Assembly: GCA_964036155.1 (NCBI GenBank)
Contig: OZ038422.1
Span: forward strand, 86,885,201-86,949,200
DNA: 64,000 nt
Direction: 5' to 3'
Origin: Diploscapter coronatus
Lineage: Eukaryota > Nematoda > Chromadorea > Rhabditida > Rhabditidae
The position numbers were made by a program, and so were the translations under genes. The first letter of the stretch is position 1. Each line of letters opens with the position of its first letter. The notes beneath the pieces are model-generated. The model did not search any database, was not told where the DNA came from, and worked only from the letters and a program-made list of their open reading frames with translations. Of this stretch, positions 1 through 11,271 are shown piece by piece.

Positions 1-98
1 ATTTCGAACTTTGTACCGCTATTAACAACTATATGATAATTAGGCTAAACATATTTTTTTTTCTAAATTGACGAAAAATCCAGATTTCAAAAAGGGTT

Positions 99-3000
99 CT
101 ACTTCATAAACAACTGAGGCAGATATCTCGTTGTGTCGATATTAATCATCTCGGATAGGAATGTCAGCATATACCTAAAATTCAACTCATTCCAATTTAA
201 ACTGTATTTTATAAAAAATTGTAAATGACCTAATGACGGAGTGCCTAACGCGAAACGACTAAACGTCTTGTTTAGTACTTGACGAGATGCTTCCTTTTTC
301 TGCACAAATCCTGTCAATTTCTATTGCGCGTTCACTCATTTCTACGTTTCGTCATTAAGTCATTTAGCCACATTTTTCTACTTACTGTTGCAGGACAAGT
401 TGGTTGTCACTCGGATTGTTCCACTGAATCATTTCTTCGACAGCTTTTAAGGCTGGGAATTCCAATAGGGGTAATTTAAAGCCGCATTTAGCGATGTAGG
501 TCAGCAAAATCCAGCAGTCACTTAAAATTAAAATTTCTTATTTAATTAAGCTTAATAGAGCATTTTCCGCTTAACTATTATCCACATTTAATATAATACT
601 TTATACGTCTTGTAGAACGTTTGTTTAAAGTGTTAAACCTTCGTCTTTGGTTTAAAATATATATTATTTAAGTTTAATCCATTCAATTTAATTCAGTTTA
701 CCTATGATGATTGTAGATTTCAGGGTGACTTAGATGAGATATGACATTATTCTCACACACAGCTATCTTTAAGGATGTATGCGTTAATAGTGGCTCGTCA
801 GTTTTAGGGAACAGTAAAAATCCATTCAAGCCCAAGATTATTCCCTAAAATATCAATTAATTCGCGCCCTTTTGTATTCCACGCCCACACCCATTTATAT
901 TCCATACCCACTTTTTGAGGGAATAGTAGGGGAAAAGAAAAAAAAGTGGGCTTGGGTGTGGAATACAAGAGGTCTTAATTTTCAATTCAAATCTATTTTT
1001 GAACCTGCTGTTTATGTTTATCATTTTCCTCCTGTAACGCATTTTCCAGCAAGGCTGCCGATAGATTGTTGACGGTTTTCATGAACAAGACTCGTTGTTC
1101 GTCTGAGGCCTCGCCCTGGCGGATATGTTTCGCGGTTATCCAGGCTGAAATTAGCATAATTTAATAATTCAGCTATTATATGAACAATTACCCTGAGCTC
1201 TGGCCCTCTTACTGAACCTCACAACGGCTTCAATTGTGGGCGATTGGTGATTTAAAGTCGCGAGAAATGTGTTAAGTTCAGAGAAGAAATTCTAAATGCT
1301 TTTTTGTAAAATTACAATGAAGACCAGAAATATGGATTTACATTGACATTGTCAACACTTTGCGAGTGGCCAGCTGTAGTTAGATTTGCCGCAGCCGATA
1401 GAGCAATGTTTAATTCGCCATGAGATGTCACTCTCGCCCAAAGGTCATTCAGAGTCATGATTACGTTGAAGCTCTAAAAACGTGCTGTTTTTCGGTGATA
1501 TAATTCAAATGCTCTCACGAAAAGAGTGGGCGTATCCTTCAGAGATTCGATAAACGTGAACATTTCCCTGAAAACTTCTATTTTCTAGGATATTTTGAAA
1601 TTATGTGAGAACTTTTTATGTTTCTCCATATTCAGCGTGTCGAAAACGTCGCCGTAGTACCGGAATTGTTGAAGATTTACGGTGTGATTTCTCAGCAGAA
1701 TGATTTCCTGATCGATATCTATGTCTTCCTAAAATTTGTTTGAATTAAGCCGAATATTTCTAAAAAAAAATCAAATTACATGAACATAATGAAATTCGTT
1801 GATGTATTGATTCAGCGTGGTCTCCAATGCTTGGGAGGGACTTGTGGCTCGAAGAAGTACGGTGATTTTCGATGATCCCAGAACTCGGAGTAATTCAGAC
1901 GCGGAAAATAGGGCACACAATTTTAGGGCTAGGGAATTTCTTATCTCCGACGTGTTTGTGTCCTGAATACGGAACTTATTAAAAACGAAATTGTTCAAAT
2001 TGAAAACCTCATTAACCGGCACTGTGTAGATCAAATTGTTGCAACTGATATATGCGAAGATTTCAAGCAAGGCTCCACCCACATTCGGATCAGCCGATGT
2101 TTCTAAAAATTAACGTAATTTTTAAACTATCAGTATTTTAGGGCTTGGCTCATGGTTCGCGGGCTTTTTATGTTTGGGCCACACTATTTTTCCAACAAAA
2201 AAGCCCGCAAGCTATGAGCTAAGCCGTATTTTAGCATACCAGACTCAAGAGAGTCGCAAATATCCAATATCACCATATTATCGTCTCTCAAGACATATAG
2301 ACATATGCCTGAAAATGAAATAATTGAAAATCTTAAATAAATTAAGCCACCTTTTGAAGCCATAGACAACAACACATGCTCTTGTCTGATGGCGTATCCC
2401 AGCGTTAGCGCCAAATTGTGGATCAACGTGGTTTTCCCCGAGCCTGAGGGACCAATGAAGGCTATGACTTTTTGGCCTGAAACTCAAATTACTCGTTAAT
2501 TTAACATATTATATGTATAACCTCTTGGGATATACGCTTGAAAATCGTTGATGAAAAATTTCCTATCCTCCAAGTTATAGTCGATTAATGAGTATACTTT
2601 GGCACTCTGAACATAGCTTATAATTTAGGCGTATAACTTAAATAGGCACTTTTCGATCGTCTCTATAAGCTCGACTAGGGGATCTCGACCTTGAACGCGA
2701 ACCATCTAAATCTTAAATTTTTAACTTTATATCTTAAGTGGATTTTTATTAATATATTATTATTATTATTATTTAACTCATGATCATGCTAGTCGATTTA
2801 GTACTTAAGCAATAATGTATAAAGTTTGCTAAGCTTAGGCGGTTTTAATATGAGCACTTTTAAATTAAAACGATTATTCGAACCCATCTGAGAATTAATG
2901 GAAATCATATACTGTAGTGGTGTCTAAGTATGAAGTGATATTATGCTAATTTTACGATTATGCTAATTTCTAGTCTGCTTAGTTAAGTTGGATTAGCGAT

Positions 3001-5201
3001 AGCCTGCCTCTACCTCGCACACCGAGCGTCAGCATACCGAAGCTCTGTCGAGGTCTCGGCTCCGGAGGGTGGGCTTGCAAATTTTCGGCTTCTAGCATGA
3101 AGGCGCGCAACTCTGCGGTGTTATTTACCTAAAAATTCGAATAAAACCTAAAATATCCAAATCTATCAAACTTATTATAGAATGTTCTATGATTAAAATA
3201 CAACTCCTGAAAATATACATTTTTGCACATAAATTTGGACTTCTATTTATTATGACGAGACACGTCTATTTTAAACCACTGTAATATGCCAATTCCTACC
3301 CAATGCATCCTCTCCTCATCATCTTCGGGGTTCATCGCGGGAACCCAAGCCCTTCCATCAGGATAAGCATTGGGATCATCAGGGGCTAGTGGGGGCTAAA
3401 TGGGATATATTAGATCCAGGCTTTAAAGTGCACTTATAAGCGTACATCTCCCCTAAGGGACCCAAGAATATTGGTGACGAATCTGACAAGAACCCCGATG
3501 AGACTTGGAGCGTCGAACACGGTCTTCAGATCATCCAAAAGTCGGTTGACGATCTGAGATTATGAGTTAATTTCAATATAATCTGAAATTTAACACATAA
3601 ATGTCGTTGATTGGAGAGAATGCGTCGATATTCATTCAGCAATTAGAAATCGAATTTGAGCGCGAAATAGTGAATCGCGTCGAAAAGAGATGAGACGAAT
3701 AGCGTGTAATTTTTGCATATTGACGTGTTCTCTCTCCCCTCCCCCAATCAATCATACCAGCGCGTTCCCAGGATTATCAGCGAAAACGTTCAGGTCGATG
3801 CCAGCCCTGCCGAAATCCGGCATTGCGAATGATAGAATCGCCGATAGAATCAATCGTACGTTCAACTAAACTTTCCGGACTTGTATTTGTGCAGAAGTTT
3901 CACACTTTACCCTTCCGATTTCAGTTGACAATTGTTGCAGGTTCTGCACGACGATCAGCAAGGTTTCCATGCCGTATCTCAAGATGCTTTGCGAGCCTCC
4001 AGGTATGAAATGGCGAGTACTGAATTGCGTTTTTTGTTATTAAAAACCAACTTTAAGTTTTTCACTTACAGAGCCAAAACATTTCTTTCTAACACGAGAA
4101 GTCTATTGAACAGTGATCGCTGTAGGTTCGATAGAAACTTAAGTGTTTCAAATGATTGATTTGTTTATTTCTTAAATGCAACGAACCTCCTCTGAACGAA
4201 TTCTGGTTGCATCGGAGATATTCTGAATTCCCCGGGTTAAATGAATGTAGAGACCACGGGAGACACTCGCGAAACGCCAGTTGAAGAAGAAACTCCTTCC
4301 CGTTTCCTAGACAATTAAAATTCATGAAGACCAGCTTTTAAATGCAAATATTTCGAAAATTAATATCTTTCATAAACTATAAACTTGCAAAAAAATACCA
4401 AGTTATTTAACATTACTATATTAAGTCTTAAATGTATAGCACTTCAGTTGCATATTATTTAAGCTCTCATATAAAAATAAATGCATACCCTATCATTAAA
4501 TCCTCCGACGAAAATCCTAGACCTCGTGGAAATTCCAAAAATGGCGATGCTATTAATCACTGCTCCAATCTGAAGTATGATATGTCCGAATTTGTCCCTT
4601 GAACTTTCAAATTACAGATGTAATCCCATATCTGAGCAGATTTCTCATGCTTGAATCGGCACTTGGTGAGAATATCGTAGTTTCCAAGGCCACATTTGCC
4701 GACGGCAAAAACGCTCCGGAATATTCCGACCAGGATATCGACTAAATTAGATTAAAATATCGCTTCTATTAACATATACAAGTATATATCTTTAAAACGA
4801 CTATAACCTTCGATTACTAATTGGTAGTTGTTTAAAATAAATATAAACTTCTGTTTATCTCAAATGGAAAACATATTTAAACTGAAAGCTGATGTTCTAC
4901 TGGAATGCAAGACCCACCGAGCTGTACAGAAGATACACTCCTCTGATGATGCTGACTGAGATTAAGGATAGAGCCAGATTGGCAGCCAAACTATCGGAAA
5001 TAAACGTTCCGAATACCGAGTGTGGACCTGGGATTATGGTAATTAAGAAATTAGCAGTTATTTTTAAAATATACCATTGCTGGAATGCGGTGAACCATTT
5101 GGGCCCCCGGTTTGTCCGGAATTCGAAATGATGCACAACGATACGCCGAGAGACACCAAAATTACGGCACACAAAGAAACGTGCAGCTCCCTCCAATTCA
5201 T
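99..5201 (-). CDS. Divergent P-loop (atlastin/GBP-like?) GTPase-like protein with RS linker
   Basis: About twenty exons joined on the minus strand with consistent phases. The start MNWRELHVSLCAVILVSLGV (5201) is a hydrophobic signal/anchor, followed by several hydrophobic segments (e.g. ANLALSLISVSIIRGVYLLY). Mid-protein lies an RS stretch GSRSRSRSPSRAYRDD (about 2660-2705). Next comes a P-loop, VIAFIGPSGSGKTTLIHN (about 2420-2465), then MVILDICDSLES at the place of a switch/DxxG motif and ITVLLRATSPSQALE where atlastin/GBP proteins carry the RD (G4) motif. The C-terminal third is helical and charged (RVLFMKTVNNLSAALLENAL), ending with an exon at 99-174. Seen: the P-loop and exon phases. Inference: the order P-loop, DxxG-like, RD-like recalls dynamin-superfamily GTPases, but the key G of DxxG and the D of RD are missing, so activity may be lost. 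It could be two genes, with the break near the RS linker. Confidence 0.5.
870..970. mobile_element. MITE-like family C, copy 1
   Basis: Inverted repeat whose ends read TTGTATTCCACGCCCAC and, on the other strand, the same phrase (TGGGTGTGGAATACAA). It sits in an intron near the 3' end of the P-loop gene. Related copies lie at 37558-37650 and 54656-54729, also in introns. Confidence 0.7.
2141..2226. repeat. Hairpin in intron of the P-loop gene
   Basis: Inverted repeat: GGCTTGGCTCATGGTTCGCG on the left, with TTTTTTG-GCCCGCAAGCTATGAGCTAAGCC on the right being its approximate complement. The loop carries CCACACTATTTTTCC, close to the ACTATTTC core found in several other elements here. No second copy of this exact element was noticed. 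Confidence 0.55.
3606..3755. mobile_element. MITE-like family B, copy 1
   Basis: About 150 bp with inverted ends TTGATTGGAGAGAATGCGTC and CTCCCCCAATCAAT. The interior contains CGCGAAATAGTGAATCGCGTC and AGACGAATAGCGTGTAATTTT, shared with copies at 27789-27934, 30583-30730 (opposite orientation) and 43221-43369. It lies inside an intron of the P-loop gene. Confidence 0.8.
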
Positions 5202-7055
5202 AGCGGATTTTGTTTGCGGGAAATGCGAATATTATGACATCGAATAAGATTGAAAGACGTTGTGATTTACCCTGAAATTATTGATTGATTAAAAATACAA
5301 CATTCGATGACTAATAGGCCTAATAGAACGTGATCTTCATTTATCAATGGTTATTATGAGTTATTTCAAAAAGTAAGAAATATTGATTGATTTTTAGAAA
5401 AATACGCAACTTCTTTTTAAGAATTATAAATGTGATAATAATGGGGAATATCAGATCTAAAAAAACGCCAGGGATAGAGTCTCAGGAAATTTTCGTTTCA
5501 CAGCGGCGAGAGCCCACATCTGCTCTGGAGCTCCCCACTCTCAAAAATACTCCCTCTCTTTCATCATTATCTTATCTCTTCTCCTCTATCCCCAAAATCT
5601 CCTCGCTATTTCTTATTTTCCTACTTCTCTAGTCCCCAAAATCGCGCACTATTTCTCGATGTATTTTTTAAATCTTTTCCCCTCCACAATTTCTGTCAGC
5701 TGTTGTGGACAAAACGCCTCAGGCAGGATGGAGAAAGATACATGCTGAATTCTGCTACTCTGCACTCTCTGCAGAGCTCATTCACTCCCTCGCCCGTTTC
5801 AAAGGTTTGTAAAACTCATAACAAGTTATCACAAAAAAGCCTTGCAGAACATTCGGTGCAAAAAATTAACATAACGAGGTGAAGATCAGCTTTTAAAAAG
5901 TTTAAGTCTCAAAAAATTCGATTAAATCAATTTACACGCGTAAAGTCTGCAAGCTAAAAATAAACATGAAAGACCACGCTCTCGAAATGTTGTGATTTAA
6001 TGGAAAATTTCTATAGAAATAAATTGATTGTTTTCACGACTTAATTCGCCTCCATGATTCATCAAATTTGTTGTGTTGAAGAAACCTAAAATTTCTCTAG
6101 AGAATACGTGATTAGTTCCGCATTATTTTCATTACCTGGTACAGATCGCGCTTCACTATTTTAATTACGTAATTTTGTTTGTAATTATCATTTTTGATTA
6201 TAAAAGTTCGAACTTCGTCTTGCTGACAAACTGTAGTCGTGACTCAATATGATGATGAATTGATAAATCATTCATTTACGGGCGGGGCTTATTCGCATGA
6301 AATTCTTCAACGTATTCGCATTTTGTAACGATAGATATGCATATTAAGTGAGAAGTGCTGTGCGTTCTTTCTCCTAAATGATAGCTAATTGTGATTACTC
6401 ATACTCTATACCCTTATACCTCTTAAAATTAAAAACTTTCTCAATTTATGTGTGCTTGATAAACGGTATATAATCACAAATTCCTTCAAGCGAAATCATT
6501 AAACATAAATGTTAATACCCCACTTAATTTTGCCCTATAAAACGGCAAATTTCAAGCTCTATCCGACAAAATTTTATGATAAGCGCTAAAACTTGCACAG
6601 GCTTTGTGCCTGATTTTTTATGTGCTGAGAAATTACGAGCACATTTAAGTTTTAGCGACGTAAAATTTTAGATTTCAAATCGAAATTTTTAGTTTTCTTA
6701 AAGAAAATATCATGATTCATCAATGCCAAATTTGGTTATTGGTCCTTTAAATCTTTATCGTAACGTCAGAATTTCAACAGCTTACCCCTGCTCAGAGTGT
6801 TTTTATTTTCATCGACAAAATATTTGCATTCGGCAAATTTTCTTATCTCTTCTTTCTCTATTGATCTTAAATTGATCTGAATGAAAGCTCATACGTATTT
6901 CTACAAAGACCAAAATATTTTCCTTTAGATCTTCATAAATATTTCATGACTCAACTTCTCTATACTTTATTTCATCAGGATCTTACTGATATTTTCATGA
7001 CTATAAATACAATTGATGATAACTATAACTTATTCATTTTCAGTTCTAAGTGAAA
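5202..7055. other. Intergenic region between divergent genes
   Basis: Head-to-head gap between the P-loop gene (minus) and the small GPI-type gene (plus), so it should hold both promoters. I found no convincing exon; an 81-codon plus ORF at 5387-5632 has a low-complexity end and no family features. Contains one copy of the GAAGATCAGCTTTT motif at 5881 and a hairpin at 6568-6671. Confidence 0.5.
6568..6671. repeat. Intergenic hairpin
   Basis: Inverted repeat: AAAATTTTATGATAAGCGCT on the left and AAGTTTTAGCGACGTAAAAT on the right, with a nested inner pair around GCACAGGCTTTGTGC. Single copy as far as I can see. Confidence 0.5.
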
Positions 7056-7374
7056 ATGGTTTCTTCGTCTAGTGTCATTCTTCTGGTTGCTATGATTTTC
7101 GCTACCGTATATGTTCAAGCGGATAGTAGTACTGCGGGTACAGAAAGTCCAACTTCACCCGTTACTGGAGGAACAACTGGTAACGAAGCATCACCGACTT
7201 CTTCTGGCACTGGTGCCACGAGTACTATGGGTTCTACCTGTAAGTATATTTTTCCTATATTTAATAAAACATGCTAATTTAGCGTACCAAACCACAACCA
7301 CCAAATTCGTCCACTCGCAACAAACCCTACCCGCATTTGCCATTGGAACTATCGCGTTATGCCTGATGCTTTAG
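7056..7374 (+). CDS. Small secreted, Ser/Thr-rich, putative GPI-anchored protein
   Basis: Two exons, roughly 88 residues. The ATG at 7056 starts a clear signal peptide (MVSSSSVILLVAMIFATVYV, cleavage likely after VQA). The middle is almost only Ser, Thr, Gly and Pro (e.g. SPTSPVTGGTTGNEASPTSS), a typical O-glycosylated stalk. The intron begins GTAAGT after GGTTCTACCT and ends TTTAG; the phase fits and the second exon ends with the hydrophobic tail LPAFAIGTIALCLML, which looks like a GPI-attachment signal. AATAAA sits at about 7776. Family unknown; a mucin-like surface coat protein is the natural guess. The signal peptide and hydrophobic tail are seen directly, the GPI anchor is inference. Confidence 0.75.
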
Positions 7375-7461
7375 AAATTATGCAATTTTTATTGTTATTT
7401 AACATAGCTTTAATTTAACGATGCTCTTTAATTTAAGAAAGGGGTTATTTTGTGATTCTCC

Positions 7462-7728
7462 GGGCCTATTGTAGTTTTACCACGATTTTACCATTACCAG
7501 TTTGTAGTTTTCACCAGATGCATAACACATAGTGTATAGGGATAGAGCCAGGCAGGGTGATTTTAATATAAAATGATGAGGGTAGGGAGTAGATTATTCC
7601 GGCAAGAGCATCACCCTACCTGACTCTATCCCTATGCCCTATATGACATGCACTACATTGGCGAATTTGGTAAAAACTACAAACAAACTGGTAATGGTAA
7701 ACTCGCGGTAAAAAGTTACAATAGACCA
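7462..7728. repeat. 267-bp element with about 110-bp inverted arms
   Basis: The left arm starts GGCCTATTGTAGTTTTACCA and contains TTTACCATTACCAGTTTGTA and TAGGGATAGAGCCAGGCAGG; the right arm is its reverse complement with small changes (e.g. ACTGGTAATGGTAAA, CCTGACTCTATCCCTATG). It is a strong potential hairpin, probably a MITE. It lies in the 3' region of the GPI-type gene, before its AATAAA, and so may be transcribed. Confidence 0.75.
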
Positions 7729-7775
7729 TTCATTCGATTGTATTATTATTCTTTCAAATATGTGTTTGAGATGAG

Positions 7776-7781
7776 AATAAA
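7776..7781 (+). terminator. Poly(A) signal AATAAA of the small GPI-type gene
   Basis: AATAAA in GAGAATAAATTTATTTTT about 400 bp after the stop codon at 7374; the inverted repeat 7462-7728 lies between. It is the first AATAAA downstream that I noticed. Confidence 0.4.
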
Positions 7782-7805
7782 TTTATTTTTATTTCTATTT
7801 TAATC

Positions 7806-10800
7806 TTAATAATAACTCTTGTTACTGTAACCCGAAATGGTGTTATATCGATAGTTTGAGGGGGTTCTTCTGTAATCTTCAGAACGACTCCTTTTCTGTG
7901 CAGAAGGTCGATTTCCAGATGCTGTGTAAGTCAATCTAAATATCAGATATAGCGCTATATATTTATTTTATCCATTAATATTTAAACTCCATCATGATGA
8001 TTTAAACTAAACAACTAACGTATCACTATCACTGTATTAAAGCATTAATTTTATCGATTTTCTTATATTGTGCCATGATGTCGTAATGTTTGCATAATTT
8101 TATGTGTTAAAATGATCAATGATAAGAACAAACTTACCCATTTCTTCCCTTGATTATTTTTTTCTCTTTTCTTTGAATCAGGCGATCTCTCTGAGCACTT
8201 CTTTCGTCGATTTTACTCTGACTCGAGCTTAATAAAATTTAGATCGACTTTAAATTAAATAAACTATATTTAGACCAATTTGCAAATTTTTAAATAAAAT
8301 TAAACTATTATTATTATATTAAAACCTAGTATCTATAGCGTTATCCGGCAGAAAATACCAAGTGTCCCTGAAGGATTGACCTACAGGCACTAGAATGTAT
8401 GATCCTAAATTTTAAATGAATATACCAATAGACCGAACATTAAGTACCTCTTGACATTAAATCAGAAACTTCACTCATCTTACGACCGTCCATGTCACAC
8501 AATCTAAAATTTTAAAGTTATATCTAAAATTAAAGATAACATTGTCAATGATTGGTAACTTGAGACAAAATAAAAATGAACAAATTTAGCATGCATCAAA
8601 ATTGCCGCGTTGTTTGCAAACGAATAGATGACATTTCATTGGTCCTCAAGGAAAAACTTTAACGACTATTTGAAATTTCGCAATGCACACTTTCGCATAT
8701 TCGACTTTGTGCATCATTTATTTCGTCTCAAGTTATAGCGCATTAACAATACTAATGTCGTACTTTCCCGGATTAACGTTAAACCGTCGAGCGATTAACT
8801 CCAATGTATAATGCATGCCCTTTTCGAGTTGTTTTCGATTGAAGTTTATGCATTGACACTCCATGCCCTGGCCGTTTAAGAATACACTAAATGTTTAAGT
8901 TACAAACTTAGTCAGATATTTAATTTTTACTAAATAATATATGCTTCAGGATGAGTTTGGTCTTTCCTGTTGTAAATTACTTGGCTGTTTCTTCTTCTTG
9001 AGTTGGAGACCTTCCTAAATTCAACACAAGTTTAATAACTTTTTAATAATTTATAATTATCTATTGCTTAAGCACCGAATATTACTTATTTAAAATTGTT
9101 GAAAATAATAAAATAACTTCTATCAAGTTTGAACAACACTTTACCTTATTTAGTATAATGTTAGGTCTTTGAAATACATATTTAAATGAATTCAATCAAC
9201 CTACTCTCGATGTTTCTCTATAGCCCGCCTATCTTTTTCCGCTGCGTCGACGTCGTGGAAATCGGAACTCGACAGATGATCATTGTTATGATAATCAGGT
9301 GTCTGAAAGGATAAATGAATTAAGGGATATTATATGTCCCCTCTAGTTCCCCGATAAGCATACATCTCTGTAGTAGTCCTGAGTGCTGCGCGACCTTCGC
9401 ACACTCCTATTATAGCCGGTTGATCTCACTGAAATAGTTATGGCGAAAGTTAATCACATTATTTATTGCCAATGACCGATAACTTGGAATGAAATATAAA
9501 TAATGCACATATTTCCATATGAAAAGTGTACATTGTGTATTTACAAATAGTCGTCTATCTCATTCTTTGGGCATGATATAGTAGCGCAAAGTATACTGCA
9601 AACAACGAGTCAATTATCGAACATCAAAAGTCAGTGCCATTTGTTTCGTCTCAAGTAATCGGTCATTGACAACACCATCATAAACTGAAAAATAGTCAGG
9701 AACAAAAAGTTACACTGCAAATCGTCGTCATTTAACTGAGGTGCGTTTTTCGACAACTTTCTCGGCAATTTCGGTCTCATTTTCACTGGAGCTGAAGTAC
9801 TTGCGACCGCATCTCGGTAGTATCTTTCATATTCATCGATTTCCTTGGCTTCAGGCACTTTTTCCTGATTCGGTCCTTTAAAAATCTCCCTGTTTTTCTT
9901 CGGAATGATCGATTTTTTCTTGTTCCGCTTAATCTTCGCTCGCTTCTGCAACTTGTCATCGCTTCTTCTTCTCCTCTAAATGCTGCTACCTTTTGAAAAT
10001 GTGAACTTTTTTGAACTACCGGTCGGAGTACGATTGACATTCTTGAATAGGGGCTGGTGTAGGTGATAGGGATATCGTTATTGCTATCGCTACTATCATT
10101 TTCGTTCGTGTGGGGACGAATTTGCATGTGTCCGGTGGTGTGGGGTCGGGGAGGTAAGGAAGGTCCATATAAAACACGTTTTAAGGGAAGAATCACAACA
10201 TGCATTTAAAAATCAATAAATATACAATCTGAATCGTATAGCGTGTGCCTCGAATTCGGATATTCCGGGGCCGAGAGTGAGGTGTGACGGTCATGATACG
10301 AGTGACGACTGCTGTAGCCATCTAAATACTCTTAAGGTTAGGACACGGGAGAATCTCTAACGACCGTCATATTGACGTGAGGCATCTGAATCCCGACGAC
10401 TGTACAAATCACTACGGTATCTGTCTGGTGATCTAGCGCCGTCTGCGGTATATGGACTAGAATATTTCACTTTGAAGTAAAGACGAAATAATTTAATTAC
10501 ATTAACAACTCCTCATGACCGGTAACGTAATACGTGTTATTATCAATTAAATCGTCCTCAGAGGTTATTCTGTTTCCTCTTCTAAAGTGTCATCAAATTT
10601 AAAATTTTCGATTTTTGCCAAAGTTATTACGTATCGTAAATAGCCACTGCGCCATCGTCCAACCCTACATAGGGTCCGACGTCTTCCAGCAAATTCTTCA
10701 AGCTAGGGGACTGCCAAACCCTCCAAACGAACAACTTTGGCCTTAAATTAATGGGAAGATCACCTTTTTATCGAAGAATAAAGAATACATACTTTCTGTT

Positions 10801-11021
10801 TTTCTCGTCACCATTCCTTTTAACGTAAAGTCGTTTTACAGGTGGTTTCCCAGTTCGGTTTTCCAGTTTTTGACTGTGCCTTCGCTCATAGAAATCGCCC
10901 CTTTTTCGTTTGTTAATTTCGACGTAGCTAACATGGTTATAAGGATCGTAAAACGAGGAGGCTAAATTTTAATTAAATTTGTAAAAATCGATAAATTAAA
11001 AATGGACTTACATATCGACAT
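7806..11021 (-). CDS. Tandem doublecortin (DCX) domain protein
   Basis: About a dozen exons with matching phases. The ATG at 11021 has an in-frame TAG just upstream. DCX domain 1 (about residues 45-130) shows VKRLYVKRNGDEKN, SPSLKNLLEDVGPYVGLDDG, then GNRITSEDDLIDNNTYYVTG. A Ser/Arg/Tyr-rich linker follows (SPDRYRSDLYSRRDSDASRQ; RSTGYNRSVRRSRSTQDYYR). DCX domain 2 shows YIIYVFLNGQGMECQC, HYTLELIARRFNVNPGK, LCDMDGRKMSEVSDLMSRG and SYILVPVGQSFRDTWYF. The tail is basic and ends SGYSNKSYY. DCX domains bind microtubules and stabilise them; no kinase domain follows, unlike ZYG-8/DCLK. One junction around 10040-10190 (between the DSD... exon and the RRRRSDDKLQ exon) is not resolved. Introns hold two copies of element family D. 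Confidence 0.82.
8541..8750. mobile_element. MITE-like family D, copy 1
   Basis: 210 bp with imperfect terminal inverted repeats: ATTGTCAATGATTGGTAACT on the left and, read from the right, ATTGTTAATGCGCTATAACT, both continuing TTGAGACRAAATAAA. Lies in the intron that splits DCX domain 2. It aligns over its whole length, in reverse orientation, with copy 2 at 9465-9673. Confidence 0.8.
9465..9673. mobile_element. MITE-like family D, copy 2
   Basis: 209 bp; ends ATTGCCAATGACCGATAACT and, from the right, GTTGTCAATGACCGATTACT followed by TGAGACGAAAC. The interior matches copy 1 reversed (GTGTACATTGTGTATTT; ACAAATAGTCGTC; CTGCAAACAACG). It occupies the intron between the exon ending LNDDDLQ and the exon beginning RSTGYNRS of the DCX gene. 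Confidence 0.8.
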
Positions 11022-11271
11022 ATTCTATGTCTCAGAAGATTCTGTTTCTGACATTCGTCTATTTTAAATTTAAACCCTCTGCTGTGTCCTCTACGTTGCT
11101 ATGGATTTTCGCAAAGATGTCATTCTTCTCTTTTGGCCCTTCGCCTTTTTTCATCGAAAAATCCATGAATTTAAGGATCGACGACAAAATGTTTAATGTT
11201 TCCAGGGAAATTCTATTTGCTTAAAGAAAGAAATATGCATATCTAAAAATAATTTATCCTTTAAAAATTAT

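Noticed and set aside
9614..9700. Apparent coding end FYDGVVNDRLLETK joined by a 29-bp intron to the DCX gene
   Set aside because: The sequence is the terminal repeat of MITE copy 2; a longer intron to the exon at 9427 keeps the frame and reaches DCX domain 2.
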